From positions 1-39,036 of IMG/VR virus record IMGVR_UViG_3300023106_000021: a DNA stretch of 39,036 bases. One strand, 5' to 3'. Below the pieces are notes generated by a model. That model did no database searches and was not told where the DNA came from. It saw nothing but the letters and a program-made list of their open reading frames with translations. Source of the stretch: a virus. Numbering within the stretch: the stretch's first letter is position 1; each line of letters opens with the position of its first letter. Position numbers and translations under genes: made by a program. Shown in pieces: positions 1 through 6,345 of this stretch.

Positions 1-141
1 GATCTGCTCAGGCCAGTATGTCGGATGGCGACGAGAGCAGCCGAGATTTGCCTTTTTCTGAGCCTCCACATTTTCGCGAGCCCGCTCAGCATACCACCGC
101 ATAGCCGCTATGCGCTCCTCGACTGGTTGCTCGTACCACAT
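1..141 (-). CDS. hypothetical phage protein, 3' end cut by window edge
   Basis: The reading frame opens at ATG 141 and stays open to base 1, giving 47 residues. It begins MWYEQPVEERIAAMRWYAER and has a helical, Arg/Glu-rich N-terminus followed by a segment with HPTYWPEQ. It starts 14 nt after the stop of the leftward gene at 155-298, with a GAGG 10 nt before the ATG, so the two look co-transcribed from the promoter at 328-356. I do not recognise the family. Its cut C-terminus and the cut gene at the other window edge (38918-39036) are both small leftward phage genes and may lie close together on a circular map, but the frames do not join directly. The function is unknown. Confidence 0.5.
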   Translation of the reverse strand, partial: MWYEQPVEERIAAMRWYAERARENVEAQKKANLGCSRRHPTYWPEQI

Positions 142-154
142 GGTGGCTTGCACC

Positions 155-298
155 TCACTTCGCCCGGATTGAGTGGTAAACTTCGCTGGCGAACTTCTCG
201 AACGACCCGGCGCCGCAAACCTTGTCCATTGCGTCAGCTGCCGACATACCCTGTGCCATCAGGTTGCGGATTTCATTAGTGATCGGGGCGTTGGTCAT
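155..298 (-). CDS. small hypothetical phage protein (47 aa)
   Basis: The frame starts at ATG 298 with GGAG seven bases upstream and stops at TGA 155-157. The product is a short, mostly helical protein beginning MTNAPITNEIRNLMAQGMSA, with no membrane segment and no cysteine pair. It is the first gene downstream of the sigma70-like promoter at 328-356, so it probably heads a leftward transcript. I recognise no family. The small size, good ribosome binding site and tight spacing to the next gene support a real gene; a role in takeover or early late-operon regulation would be speculation. Confidence 0.6.
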   Translation of the reverse strand: MTNAPITNEIRNLMAQGMSAADAMDKVCGAGSFEKFASEVYHSIRAK

Positions 299-327
299 TT
301 TCAGTCTCCATCTCGTCTTTATGCCCC

Positions 328-356
328 CTTATACCCGGCAGTTACGGCACCGTCAA
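328..356 (-). promoter_or_regulatory. sigma70-like promoter for leftward genes
   Basis: On the minus strand a TTGACG -35 box (351-356) is followed by exactly 17 bases and a TATAAG -10 box (328-333). This is a near-consensus host promoter. The predicted start is about 20 nt before the ATG at 298. If the genome is circular it would feed the leftward packaging and structural block entering at the right edge of the window. Confidence 0.6.
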
Positions 357-432
357 TACGTAACCAAAGATTATTTTCACCCCACCCCACACACCCCGCT
401 CCAACGCGGGCGCGCATATTTCTATAGAACGC

Positions 433-620
433 TCCAAGAGCGCTCCAAGAAAACTGCTACGGATAAGGGGGGCTTGAGCGGCATTCCAAGAAGTCATCCA
501 AACTGATAACCGAGCCGCCGTGCGGTCGGTATCATTTGGATTCTTGGATGTCAAGCCTACCTACGCACCACCATTTTTCCAAAACATCCAAAAGAATTCC
601 AAGAGAATTATACATTTGGA
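433..620. repeat. iteron-like array of TCCAAR motifs
   Basis: Ten copies of TCCAA(A/G) are visible. Forward copies start at 433, 444, 485, 497, 578, 587 and 598. Reverse copies lie at 535-540, 543-548 and 615-620. Several neighbouring copies are 9 to 12 bp apart, about one helical turn, so a protein could bind them on one face. Two more copies (719-724 reverse, 726-732 forward) fall inside the 3' end of the primase gene. By simple counting a both-strand six-base motif with one two-fold position is expected about once per kilobase. The array may bind the phage initiator or a repressor. Confidence 0.7.
483..550. other. long imperfect inverted repeat (cruciform or bidirectional hairpin)
   Basis: The left arm (483-518) and right arm (522-550) pair around a 3-nt CGT loop. 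The inner stem is ACCGA(g)CCGC against GCGGTCGGT, with one bulged G. The pairing continues outward through TGATA/TATCA and two iterons on each side, broken only by short bulges in the left arm. It could act as an origin cruciform or single-strand initiation site. It could also be a terminator for leftward transcription leaving the primase gene; no U-run follows, which favours the first idea. Confidence 0.55.
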
Positions 621-2752
621 GTAATGCCGAAAAGGGCTTCAGCCACTACCCAATTAGCCCTTATTCCACCCTTGGCTTGTCGCCCCCGGTCATCCTCATA
701 TTCATAATCTTCAAGCACCTTGGATTCCAAAAGATCACGCAAAGCGGCCCTGATATCGTCGCCATCGAGTGAAAATATTTCTGCGATCGGATACCCAATC
801 CACCGCTTTGACTGCCCCTTATTGGTGCGACCGAACGGCAGATCCGTGCAGACCCCATTCTCATCGACGTACATATCATCAACGACCGCCAGCAGCCGCG
901 CTACATCGGCGGCATCGAAGCGGTTAGCGGCGCCCTTCGGCATCCAGGGCGAAAGGGCGCCTACCTCATCACCACCCTCACTGTCGCCAACCGGCCCGTT
1001 CTGAAGCGTGACGGAAATTTTCTCGAACCACGTCCGCCCGCCAATAAGCGAGTTGTTGGACTTGGCATCATCATAACGCACGTACCTGAAACGCTGGTCC
1101 TCATCGACGCCAAGTAAGGGCGCCTCAGCCTTGGACATCACGAACAACGTTGCCGCCAGACGCGCAGAATTGACGATCGCACCACCGCCACGAATCACGT
1201 CCGCAGAACCCGCTTTATCCTCGGAGCCCTTGGTCGTGTGATGCACCAGATAGACCGCAGCGCCCGTCGGGCGTGCAATCTTGTCGCGCCATATCTTCAT
1301 CGCCCACTTTGTATCGCCGTTGGAATTCTCGTCACCGTCGAACGTCTCGGCAAACGGATCAACGATAATCACGTCGATCTTGTGATGATTGATGACCTGC
1401 ACCAGCTCATCAACCAGAGGCGTAGCGACCTGGGACTTCTTCACGGCGTCCGCGGTAGATACCAGAATGTTATCCGGCGCATCCGCCAGCATGATCATCC
1501 CCGGACCCGCCTTCATGTCCATCACGGTGCGAGCGGCCACCATGCGGCGGCGCTGCTCTGCAATGTCATCCTCGGCATTGATGATCAGCACGCGGCATTT
1601 GCGCTTGGGTTTCCACTTCGCCCAGCCCTCGCCAGCCGCCAGCATCAATGCCAACTGAAGCGTGAAGACGGACTTTCCCGTACCACCTGGAGCGGCAAGA
1701 ATATGCGTGGCTCCCGCAAGCAAAGCGCCCGGCACGATCCAGGGGCGCAAGGGAATATCCGCCTCCTTGAAGTCCATCGCGTCCACGAAGGATATGGCGC
1801 AAGCCGGCGCTTCAGGTGCAGGCTCAGGGCGATTGCCGAAGTCGATCAATCCTTGGCGAAACGTGGTTGCGACAGCCTCCACGCCCTGCTCTATCATCTG
1901 GTCGTTGAAGTCATCGCCTTTCTGAAGGGGTGGCGGCGCAATGACCGGCACATCCAATTCGCGGCCCAATCGCTGCATGGCATCCAGTGCCTTGCGATCC
2001 GCGGCGATGACGACGGACACGCCCGCTTCTTGCATCTTGCGCGCGATGTTGGGAATTTGCCCTTGGCTGAAGGCAACCACCACCCGGTCCGCCGTTGCCT
2101 CGAATATGGACGCCGCGGTGGCGAACCCTTCGCAGATGATGGCGCGACCGAACCCGATGCCAATATAGAAACGTCCGTCGATTGTTGGTGCGTCCTTCTG
2201 GAACAGCTTTTTGTCGCCATCGTTCGGAGGGATGGTCTGGACGTTGATCAAGTCGCCGTCGGCATCCCACATAGGGACCAACAAGTTTCTACCTTCTGCA
2301 CGCGCTCCGCACGGTGCGATCTGCTTTCGGTCGAGATAACCATTGGCGCCGTCGATGGGCGTGGCGCGGTCCCAACGCCGTTGCGCCTGGGCAATCGCCG
2401 CCACGCGAGCCGCTTCGTTCTTTCGGTCCTCAGCCTCCAGCCACTGCCGGCGCTTCTCGCGGTCTTCCGCGGATAGCTCGATGGCCTGTCCACCCGTCAA
2501 ACGTGCGATAGCTTCCTGCGTCGTCACGTTCTCCATCTTGGCAACAAAGTCGATAACATCGCCGTGCGCGCTGCATCCGAAGCAATGCCAGCTTTCGTCA
2601 TTCTCTTTGAACTTCAGGCTAGGTGAGTTCTCTTGATGAAATGGACAAAGCGCCTCGTACCAGCCTGCATGCTTGCGGATCTTCAGCGCCTTGCCGATCA
2701 CTTCCGTTAGCGGGAACTGCTGCTTGATGGCCTCGAAATCGTAGCCTTTCAT
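608..2752 (-). CDS. phage primase-helicase (CHC2 zinc finger, Toprim, RepA-like ATPase)
   Basis: This 714-residue protein combines priming and unwinding. An N-terminal CHC2-type zinc finger shows CPFH near residue 37 and CFGC near 57. A Toprim-like core around 190-275 contains IICEGFATAAS and VVIAADRKA. A C-terminal RecA-fold helicase of the RepA/AAA_25 type has Walker A GGTGKS, Walker B VIIVDP and a VHHTTKG motif. I chose ATG 2752 because GGAAGG lies 8 nt upstream and the ATG overlaps the TAA of the preceding HNH gene; an upstream in-frame start at 2782 would overlap more. No DNA polymerase gene is visible, so the phage probably relies on the host replisome with this protein starting synthesis. 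Its 3' end abuts the iteron region. Confidence 0.9.
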   Translation of the reverse strand: MKGYDFEAIKQQFPLTEVIGKALKIRKHAGWYEALCPFHQENSPSLKFKENDESWHCFGCSAHGDVIDFVAKMENVTTQEAIARLTGGQAIELSAEDREKRRQWLEAEDRKNEAARVAAIAQAQRRWDRATPIDGANGYLDRKQIAPCGARAEGRNLLVPMWDADGDLINVQTIPPNDGDKKLFQKDAPTIDGRFYIGIGFGRAIICEGFATAASIFEATADRVVVAFSQGQIPNIARKMQEAGVSVVIAADRKALDAMQRLGRELDVPVIAPPPLQKGDDFNDQMIEQGVEAVATTFRQGLIDFGNRPEPAPEAPACAISFVDAMDFKEADIPLRPWIVPGALLAGATHILAAPGGTGKSVFTLQLALMLAAGEGWAKWKPKRKCRVLIINAEDDIAEQRRRMVAARTVMDMKAGPGMIMLADAPDNILVSTADAVKKSQVATPLVDELVQVINHHKIDVIIVDPFAETFDGDENSNGDTKWAMKIWRDKIARPTGAAVYLVHHTTKGSEDKAGSADVIRGGGAIVNSARLAATLFVMSKAEAPLLGVDEDQRFRYVRYDDAKSNNSLIGGRTWFEKISVTLQNGPVGDSEGGDEVGALSPWMPKGAANRFDAADVARLLAVVDDMYVDENGVCTDLPFGRTNKGQSKRWIGYPIAEIFSLDGDDIRAALRDLLESKVLEDYEYEDDRGRQAKGGIRANWVVAEALFGITPNV

Positions 2753-3414
2753 TATAATAGCCTTCCGTTTTGGCGTGCCCAATCAAGGGGATGTTTTGCG
2801 CTTTTGCGCACGTTGCACGTCTCGCAGAGACATTGCAGATTCTTTGGCCAGTTCGATCCGCCCTTAGACAAGGGCATGATATGATCGACGTGATATTTGT
2901 CGTTCAAGCGCGTCTTGCACTCGGCGCATTTTCCGCCTTGCTGCTCAAAAATGCGATCAACGTCTGCTCTGGTGTGCTTGCCTTCAGCGCCACGGACGCG
3001 AGCGCGCCGATTAGCGGCCTGTGCGTTGTTATTGGGTGACGCCCTTCTTCTCGCGCGTCGAGCCTCGACCTTCTCGGCAGGCATAATGGCAACCCAATAA
3101 TATTCCAGATACTTTTGCCGGTTCTTATTCAGATACTCAGCGCATTTTTGGCGAAACTCGGGGTTCTTCCAATTTTCCTTGCGCTGCTCGGCTAACTTCT
3201 CGGCGTTCTCGGCTTTCCACCGTTTGCCATGCTCCAGCACCTTTTTTCTTTTTTCTTCGTCAAGGTAGTAGCGCGCTGAGTCCTCCGCTGCGCAAGTGAC
3301 GCACTGACCGTTGGCAGCGTGACGCAACGCAATATGACCGCGCTTGCATGGCTTGCCGGTAAAATACCTAGTGTCGCCAGCGGTCTTAGCCTTGGCTCTA
3401 GTCGGCTGCATCAT
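2752..3414 (-). CDS. HNH endonuclease
   Basis: The protein has 220 residues. Its N-terminal half carries cysteine pairs (KPCKRGH, CVTCAAE) typical of a recognition module found before phage HNH domains, then a charged helical linker. The C-terminal HNH domain shows CAECKTRLN, then DHIMPLSKGG with the DH catalytic pair, then N-x3-C-x-x-CN (NLQCLCETCN). This fits free-standing phage HNH nucleases that nick DNA and may be mobile or serve in packaging. The start ATG 3414 overlaps the stop of the upstream 56-aa HTH gene. The gene sits between regulator and primase, a common insertion place for homing nucleases. The nuclease class is clear; the target is unknown. Confidence 0.85.
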   Translation of the reverse strand: MMQPTRAKAKTAGDTRYFTGKPCKRGHIALRHAANGQCVTCAAEDSARYYLDEEKRKKVLEHGKRWKAENAEKLAEQRKENWKNPEFRQKCAEYLNKNRQKYLEYYWVAIMPAEKVEARRARRRASPNNNAQAANRRARVRGAEGKHTRADVDRIFEQQGGKCAECKTRLNDKYHVDHIMPLSKGGSNWPKNLQCLCETCNVRKSAKHPLDWARQNGRLL

Positions 3415-3581
3415 TCGCCCTTCAGATAGTCTGACAGCGCTTTGACTGTCTCGTAGGATGGGTTGCGGGTGCGACCCTCGCGGATGTCAATCACGGTCGC
3501 AACACGAACACCGCAAACCTCTGCAACCATAGTGGGGCGGCGGTCCCGCAGCTTTTCGACGATTTCGGGTAGGGTTAGCAT
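3411..3581 (-). CDS. small helix-turn-helix protein (56 aa), Cro-like
   Basis: The frame runs from ATG 3581, with GGAGG 6 nt before it, to TGA 3411-3413. The 56-residue product begins MLTLPEIVEKLRDRRPTMVA and continues with a VCGVRVATVIDIREGRTRNPSYETV stretch broken here as VCGVRVATVIDI then REGRTRNPSYETV. This is the usual XRE/Cro pattern: helix 2, turn, recognition helix, then a GRxxxPSxxTV tail. It lies directly next to the divergent promoter region and its palindrome at 3623-3638, so it may autoregulate and control the replication operons. It overlaps the HNH gene by 4 nt (ATGA). It is shorter than most XRE repressors, as expected for a bare DNA-binding domain. Confidence 0.75.
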   Translation of the reverse strand: MLTLPEIVEKLRDRRPTMVAEVCGVRVATVIDIREGRTRNPSYETVKALSDYLKGE

Positions 3582-3608
3582 TTTTCCTCCGGCGTATCAG
3601 AATGTGGC

Positions 3609-3640
3609 TTGACCGTACGTGAGACACGGCATAGTGTCAA
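3609..3640. promoter_or_regulatory. overlapping divergent promoters around a 16-bp palindrome
   Basis: Rightward: TTGACC (3609-3614), 17 bases, then a weak TAGTGT -10 (3632-3637). Leftward: a TTGACA on the minus strand at 3635-3640, then 17 bases and a weak TACGGT -10 (3612-3617). The two promoters are superposed, so each -35 covers the other's -10. Between them, 3623-3638 reads GACACGGCATAGTGTC, with perfect GACAC/GTGTC arms. A single bound protein, perhaps the 56-aa HTH product, could switch both directions. The -10 boxes are poor, so an activator is possible. Confidence 0.5.
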
Positions 3641-3668
3641 CGACGGAAGAAGCAGAGAAGGAAATGCA

Positions 3669-4529
3669 ATGAGTATCCTCGACCGAGCCTCCAAGCCGGA
3701 GGTTGAGCCTTTCGTCGGCACTATCGTCGGCGTACAGGGAACAGGCAAAACCACACTGGCCTGCACGTTCCCCGACGTGATTATGATCCGCACGCAGGGT
3801 GAGAAGCCACCGCGGGACATTCCAAAGAATCAGACGCCAACGCTGTTGGAGGTGGAAACCGCAGCCGAGCTATGGGACGCGCTGAAGGCGCTTTTGCGTG
3901 AAGACCATTCCTTCAAGACACTGACATTCGATACCGTCACCGGCCTAGACATTCTGTTTACACAGGACGTACTTGCCGCAGATCCGAACGCACGCGGTCT
4001 GAACCAGAGCCACGGCGGCTACGGCAACGGTGCTAGCATGGTTTCAGCGGCACATATGCGTGTTCGAAAAGCTGCTGAAATGCTTCGTAAGCAGAAGGGC
4101 ATGAACATCATCTTTCTGGCGCATGCCGAGATTGTGGATGTATCACCCCCAGACGGAGATCCATATTCGACCTATTCCTTGCGCTTGCCGAAGAAATCAT
4201 TGGCGCCGTACCTTGATAGCGTCGATTGCGTCGGGTTCCTGAAGCAGGAGCGCGTGGTCCGTGGAGCAGTCGAAGCCAAGAACGATCGCGGTGCAAAACC
4301 TGGGCGTGCCATCACCAGCGGGGACCGCGTGCTAGTGACGTATCTCACACCAGCGATGGCGTCGAAGAATCGCTACGGCATCACTGAAGACATCGACGTG
4401 GTGAAGGGTGAGAACCCGCTAGCTGAGTGGATCGGCCTTGCCGACAAGCCGCAGCGCAAGCCTAAGGAACCCGTTTCGGAACAACCCGATACGATCGATG
4501 AAGAAGTCAACGAAGAGAAGGAAGCATAA
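3669..4529 (+). CDS. Sak4-like RecA-fold single-strand annealing ATPase
   Basis: This is a 286-residue P-loop protein. Walker A is GVQGTGKT at residues 21-28 and the Walker B-like strand is TLTFDTVTGL with Asp at 88; a later hydrophobic strand IIFLAHAEI fits the RecA core. This pattern matches phage 'AAA family / nucleotide-binding' proteins of the Sak4 group, which act as recombinases together with a phage SSB. I chose ATG 3669 over an earlier in-frame start because AGAAGGAAA precedes it and the earlier start lies inside the promoter. The next gene, 2 nt downstream, encodes an SSB-like protein, and an exonuclease follows, which strengthens the recombination call. Family assignment is from motifs and context. 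Confidence 0.75.
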   Translation: MSILDRASKPEVEPFVGTIVGVQGTGKTTLACTFPDVIMIRTQGEKPPRDIPKNQTPTLLEVETAAELWDALKALLREDHSFKTLTFDTVTGLDILFTQDVLAADPNARGLNQSHGGYGNGASMVSAAHMRVRKAAEMLRKQKGMNIIFLAHAEIVDVSPPDGDPYSTYSLRLPKKSLAPYLDSVDCVGFLKQERVVRGAVEAKNDRGAKPGRAITSGDRVLVTYLTPAMASKNRYGITEDIDVVKGENPLAEWIGLADKPQRKPKEPVSEQPDTIDEEVNEEKEA

Positions 4530-4530
4530 A

Positions 4531-5166
4531 ATGTCATTTTGGGACCTAGACGATGGAACAAGCGCAGTCACCAACGACAAGGAATACAGCGCAGGCGGCG
4601 GCGACTTCGACGTAATCCCCAAGGGTTCTTCGGTTCTCGTCAGTATCGAAGATGCCTCTTGGAAAGAGGGTTACCAAGTTTCCGAAACCTTCGTAAATCT
4701 GAAGGTGCGTGTCGCCAAGCCCGAGGCTTATGCAAACCGGATCTTGTTCTTCAAGCTTTGGATCGACGACCTCGATCCCGGCGTTAAGACGAACGGTGTG
4801 TTTGATCGTGCCAAAGCCGTAACGAAGCGTGATAAGCATAAGAAGATGCTGATGGCCATCGACGCCAACGCGAAGGGCAAGCTTGCCAAGCTTTCGGGGC
4901 GTCCTACCGATGACCAGTTGGCTATCGCGCTAACTGCAACACAGTTCGTCGCAACTCTCGGCGTTTGGGATAAGACTGACGACGAAGGCAAGAAGACGCC
5001 TGGGGGAAATTGGTTAATGGCTTCGAAGCCGAAGACCGCTGAAATTTCGGAACCCGCCCCCAAGTCCACCGGCAACGGCGGCAACTCCACCACGCGCCAG
5101 CGCAGTTCGTTTGCTGACGATTTAGACGACGATGTGCCATTCATCACCGCCAACGGAGTATTCTAA
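4531..5166 (+). CDS. SSB-like protein with acidic C-terminus (DUF669-like)
   Basis: The 211-residue protein starts at ATG 4531, one base after the upstream stop. Its N-terminal two thirds (FWDLDDG..., VLVSIEDASWKEGY, FVNLKVRVAKPEAY, LFFKLWI) look like a beta-rich OB-fold of the kind found in DUF669-type phage proteins. A Ser/Thr/Gly-rich linker leads to the acidic motif DDLDDDVPF near the C-terminus. That resembles the DDDIPF tail by which SSB recruits partners, although here a further seven residues follow. Placement directly after the Sak4-like ATPase matches known Sak4-SSB pairs. It should coat single strands during annealing and replication. Confidence 0.65.
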   Translation: MSFWDLDDGTSAVTNDKEYSAGGGDFDVIPKGSSVLVSIEDASWKEGYQVSETFVNLKVRVAKPEAYANRILFFKLWIDDLDPGVKTNGVFDRAKAVTKRDKHKKMLMAIDANAKGKLAKLSGRPTDDQLAIALTATQFVATLGVWDKTDDEGKKTPGGNWLMASKPKTAEISEPAPKSTGNGGNSTTRQRSSFADDLDDDVPFITANGVF

Positions 5167-5181
5167 CCACCCCTTACCGGA

Positions 5182-5199
5182 CCCCGCTTCACGGCGGGG
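5182..5199 (+). other. intergenic hairpin
   Basis: A perfect 6-bp GC stem (CCCCGC / GCGGGG) with a TTCACG loop follows the SSB-like stop by 16 nt and precedes the next ribosome binding site. No U-run follows, so it is more likely an mRNA stability or processing element, lowering or separating downstream expression, than a full terminator. Confidence 0.45.
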
Positions 5200-5224
5200 C
5201 GAGGCTAAGAAGTGGAGAAGTGAA

Positions 5225-5479
5225 ATGTCATTGTACGATAGGGCTGATGTAAAGCGCACAATCCAGATTGATGATCTGACGCCTAAGGAGTTGGCGGCGT
5301 TGTTCTGCGATATGTTCGGAAACCAGCAAGCGGAATTCTTTGACGAGATCTATGCCATTACTCGCAAATGGCCGGGGGCTGGCTGGTGCCAGCAATCATG
5401 CGATCTGGTTAGCCATCTGACTGCTGATGGTCGCGAAGCCGTCAAAGTTATGGCAGCGCATCTGGAGTCGGAAGCATGA
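5225..5479 (+). CDS. hypothetical protein in recombination operon (84 aa)
   Basis: The frame starts at ATG 5225 with GTGGAGAAG just upstream and ends by a 4-nt ATGA overlap with the exonuclease gene. The soluble product begins MSLYDRADVKRTIQIDDLTP and has a predicted helical core (KELAALFCDMFGNQQAEFFD) plus a GAGWCQQS segment. The sequence resembles small proteins that recur beside phage exonuclease or annealing genes. I can name no domain with confidence. Translational coupling to the exonuclease suggests a partner in recombination or nuclease control, which is inference only. Confidence 0.75.
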   Translation: MSLYDRADVKRTIQIDDLTPKELAALFCDMFGNQQAEFFDEIYAITRKWPGAGWCQQSCDLVSHLTADGREAVKVMAAHLESEA

Positions 5480-6345
5480 TCGAACAACGCACCCCCGAAT
5501 GGTTCGCGCAAAGGAAGGGCCGCGTCACAGGCTCAGTCGTAGGCGGCATCCTGGGCCTATCCCCGTACATGACCCGAGCCGATGTACTACGAAGCATGGT
5601 TCGTGCTTCCCTGGGCGCTCCCAGCGAGTTTACCGGCAACGTCGCAACCGAGTGGGGCACGTACAACGAAGCCGGCGCCATCCAAGAGTTTGAGATGGAG
5701 ACGTCCGAGCGTGTCGATAAGATGCCGTTCGTGGCATACGAAGATTGGCTAGGCGCATCGCCCGACGGCGTGGTGACTGATGGCAAGGGCCTAGAGGTCA
5801 AGTGCCCCTTCGGCATCCGCAACGATCCCAGCCCCATCTTCAAGATGCCGCAGGAGTTGCCGCATTACATGGCACAATGTCAGGTGGAGATGTTCTGTGC
5901 CGACTGGCAATCGCTTTGGTTCTATCAATGGACACCGCACGGCACCTGCAACAAATTAATTCATCGAGACGACGATTGGCTGGCTACTAATATTCCGCGT
6001 TTGAAGCAGTTTCATGCTGAGTATTTGTGGGAGTTAGAGAACAACCCCGACGAACACCTTACCGACAAGCGCATAACCATAGACACTCCCTCTGCACAAA
6101 AGATGGTCGCAGAGTACGACCAGCTAACCGAAGCCTTGGAGCGCGCTGGAGAACGGCGGAAGGAACTCTTGGCGGAGATGGTATCCCTGAGCGGGGAGAA
6201 GAACGCCGTGTTTGGTGGGCGTAAGCTGACGCTGACGAAGAAGGCGGGTGCGGTGTCTTATGCCAAGGCGGTGAAGGAACTGGCTCCGGGTGCGGATCTT
6301 ACGAAGTGGACTGGTAAGCCTTCGGAATATTGGGGGTTGAAATAA
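5476..6345 (+). CDS. YqaJ-type viral recombinase exonuclease (lambda Exo-like)
   Basis: This 289-residue protein shows the full lambda Exo/YqaJ signature. It opens QRTPEWFAQRKGRVTGS with the W...R..R.TGS helix, then has WGTYNE with the Glu at 65, GASPDG with Asp at 97, and LEVKCP with Glu 107 and Lys 109 as the metal-binding catalytic D-ExK set. A helical C-terminal part follows (about 190-240, coiled). It should digest one strand of linear duplex 5' to 3', producing substrate for the Sak4/SSB pair encoded just upstream. It overlaps the preceding gene by 4 nt, and the helicase gene begins on the next base after its stop. Confidence 0.9.
   Translation: MIEQRTPEWFAQRKGRVTGSVVGGILGLSPYMTRADVLRSMVRASLGAPSEFTGNVATEWGTYNEAGAIQEFEMETSERVDKMPFVAYEDWLGASPDGVVTDGKGLEVKCPFGIRNDPSPIFKMPQELPHYMAQCQVEMFCADWQSLWFYQWTPHGTCNKLIHRDDDWLATNIPRLKQFHAEYLWELENNPDEHLTDKRITIDTPSAQKMVAEYDQLTEALERAGERRKELLAEMVSLSGEKNAVFGGRKLTLTKKAGAVSYAKAVKELAPGADLTKWTGKPSEYWGLK

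Larger units (their letters stand above)
299..607. other. 309-bp gene-free region holding a promoter, iteron array and dyad; candidate replication origin
   Basis: No convincing gene is present between the 47-aa gene and the primase stop. The left part holds the leftward promoter at 328-356 and a small GC hairpin (CCCGC / GCGGG) near 398-413. The right part (433-620) is filled by short repeats of TCCAAR in both orientations, arranged around a long imperfect inverted repeat. The stretch beyond 550 is A/T-rich. Position beside the primase-helicase gene, repeats, dyad and an AT-rich flank are the usual ingredients of an origin. The role itself is inferred. Confidence 0.5.

Noticed and set aside
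25-506. Overlapping plus-strand frames at the left edge
   Set aside because: They run opposite the two leftward mini-genes and through the promoter and repeat region, lack ribosome binding sites, and have disordered Arg/Pro-rich translations.
433-620. CRISPR array
   Set aside because: The repeated unit is only 6-7 bp, occurs in both orientations, and spacing is irregular with no spacer-length units. It fits iterons, not CRISPR.
1238-2476. 412-codon open frame on the plus strand opposite the primase
   Set aside because: It lies entirely antisense to a protein with clear CHC2, Toprim and Walker motifs. Its own translation is His/Arg-rich with no domain, which is a typical shadow frame in GC-rich DNA.
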